In this document: in pieces, positions 63,668 to 64,000 of the stretch
Position numbering within the stretch: position 1 is the first letter of the stretch
How the letters are laid out: every line of letters begins with the position of its first letter
DNA from: Nannochloropsis oceanica
Taxonomy: Eukaryota; Sar; Eustigmatophyceae; Eustigmatales; Monodopsidaceae
Length of the DNA stretch: 64,000 bases
NCBI GenBank assembly: GCA_004519485.1
Contig: CP038134.1
Coordinates: forward strand, 806,001-870,000
Reading direction: 5' to 3'
Position numbers and translations under genes: made by a program
Notes under the pieces: generated by a model
Databases searched by the model: none
Told to the model about the DNA's origin: nothing
What the model saw: the letters and a program-made list of their open reading frames with translations, nothing else

Positions 63668-64000
63668 TCACCAATAATGTGCCTGGACCATGAACAACCA
63701 CCGCTCATCCCTCTTGATCGCTCTAACAAGCCTATTCAGACACTGCAAGCTTTCTGTCAAAGGGGGCGCCGAGGATAGCAACGCAAACAACTCAAAATCG
63801 GGCCCGACACTCACGACCAAGCAGTCTGTCTCTCTCACTTCATACACCAGATTGTGCTCTGGGTGTTTTTCAAACACCTCCATCATGGTTTGAAACGTCT
63901 TTTCCCCCTTCTCTCCTCCACCTCCTCTGCCTCCTCTGTACCTTCCCGAGATGGAGCCGGAGGAGGACACGAACGAAGAGGACGAGTGCAAACCACTCTC
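63668..64000 (-). CDS. Probable MON1 C-terminal exon, cut by the right window edge
   Basis: The minus strand is open from the window edge to a TGA at 63668; no ATG start lies inside, so this is the last exon of a longer gene. The readable 110 residues hold a Ser/Gly-rich linker, then KTFQTMMEVFEKHPEHNLVY, CLVVSVGPDFELFALL and LQCLNRLVRAIKRDERWLFM. The order Phe-Glu-Leu, a short loop, and a helix with Arg-x-Ile-Lys-Arg-Asp/Glu-Glu before a closing strand matches the last longin-like domain of MON1. With CCZ1, MON1 activates Rab7 on late endosomes and autophagosomes. A GTGAGG after CATTATTG gives an alternative donor, so the tail may differ. Other longin proteins remain possible. Confidence 0.55.
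   Translation of the reverse strand, partial: ESGLHSSSSFVSSSGSISGRYRGGRGGGGEKGEKTFQTMMEVFEKHPEHNLVYEVRETDCLVVSVGPDFELFALLSSAPPLTESLQCLNRLVRAIKRDERWLFMVQAHYW

Overview
The window is nuclear DNA of a compact eukaryotic genome, most likely a photosynthetic stramenopile close to the eustigmatophytes (Nannochloropsis/Microchloropsis); that placement is inference. The support is about 22 genes in 64 kb, short GT-AG introns with pyrimidine-rich acceptors, many Gln/Ser/Gly-Glu-Arg runs, an ABC1 kinase with a signal peptide followed by a heterokont-type Ala-Phe plastid import site, and a mixture of mitochondrial, plastid and secretory presequences. No transposon, retroelement, tRNA, rRNA or CRISPR was recognised. 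Exon structures were read by eye from frame continuity, splice dinucleotides and family knowledge, so they are gene models and not transcripts.

Left third (1-24 kb): a TPR protein cut by the window edge (-), an MFS sugar porter (+), a DHHC palmitoyltransferase (-), a membrane-anchored RING/IBR-like protein (+), a plastid ABC1/UbiB kinase (-), a 92-residue mitochondrial single-span protein in two small exons (-), a 2,909-residue NBAS/Sec39 tethering protein with a UBA-like segment (-), and ALG13 (+).

Middle (24-46 kb): a tentative two-exon gene (-), ARF1 (+), a secreted protein of seven tandem four-cysteine domains (+), a Siva-type zinc protein (+), organellar ribosomal protein bL19 whose intron holds a 99-nt GT microsatellite (-), GCN5 acetyltransferase (+), a four-span membrane protein (+), and a NYN-domain protein with three PBZ-like zinc fingers (-). 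A 2.3-kb stretch without a convincing gene follows.

Right third (46-64 kb): an eight-exon secreted protein with a DUF1254/1214-like core (+), a nucleoredoxin-like thioredoxin (-), a UBL-WLM-UBA-PUB metalloprotease of the Wss1 group (-), a type II membrane protein with a Gly/Val-rich beta-helix-like repeat (-), an ATG11/FIP200 autophagy scaffold (+), and the 3' end of a probable MON1 gene at the edge (-).

The genes are independent eukaryotic units, not operons. Membrane traffic, autophagy and ubiquitin themes recur (DHHC, NBAS, ALG13, ARF1, WLM protease, ATG11, MON1, RING), which may be chance. The most novel items are the seven-domain secreted protein, the NYN/PBZ-like fusion, the beta-helix-like repeat protein, and the GGGA/TCCC arrays found both as intron ends and as coding Gly-Arg-Glu runs.
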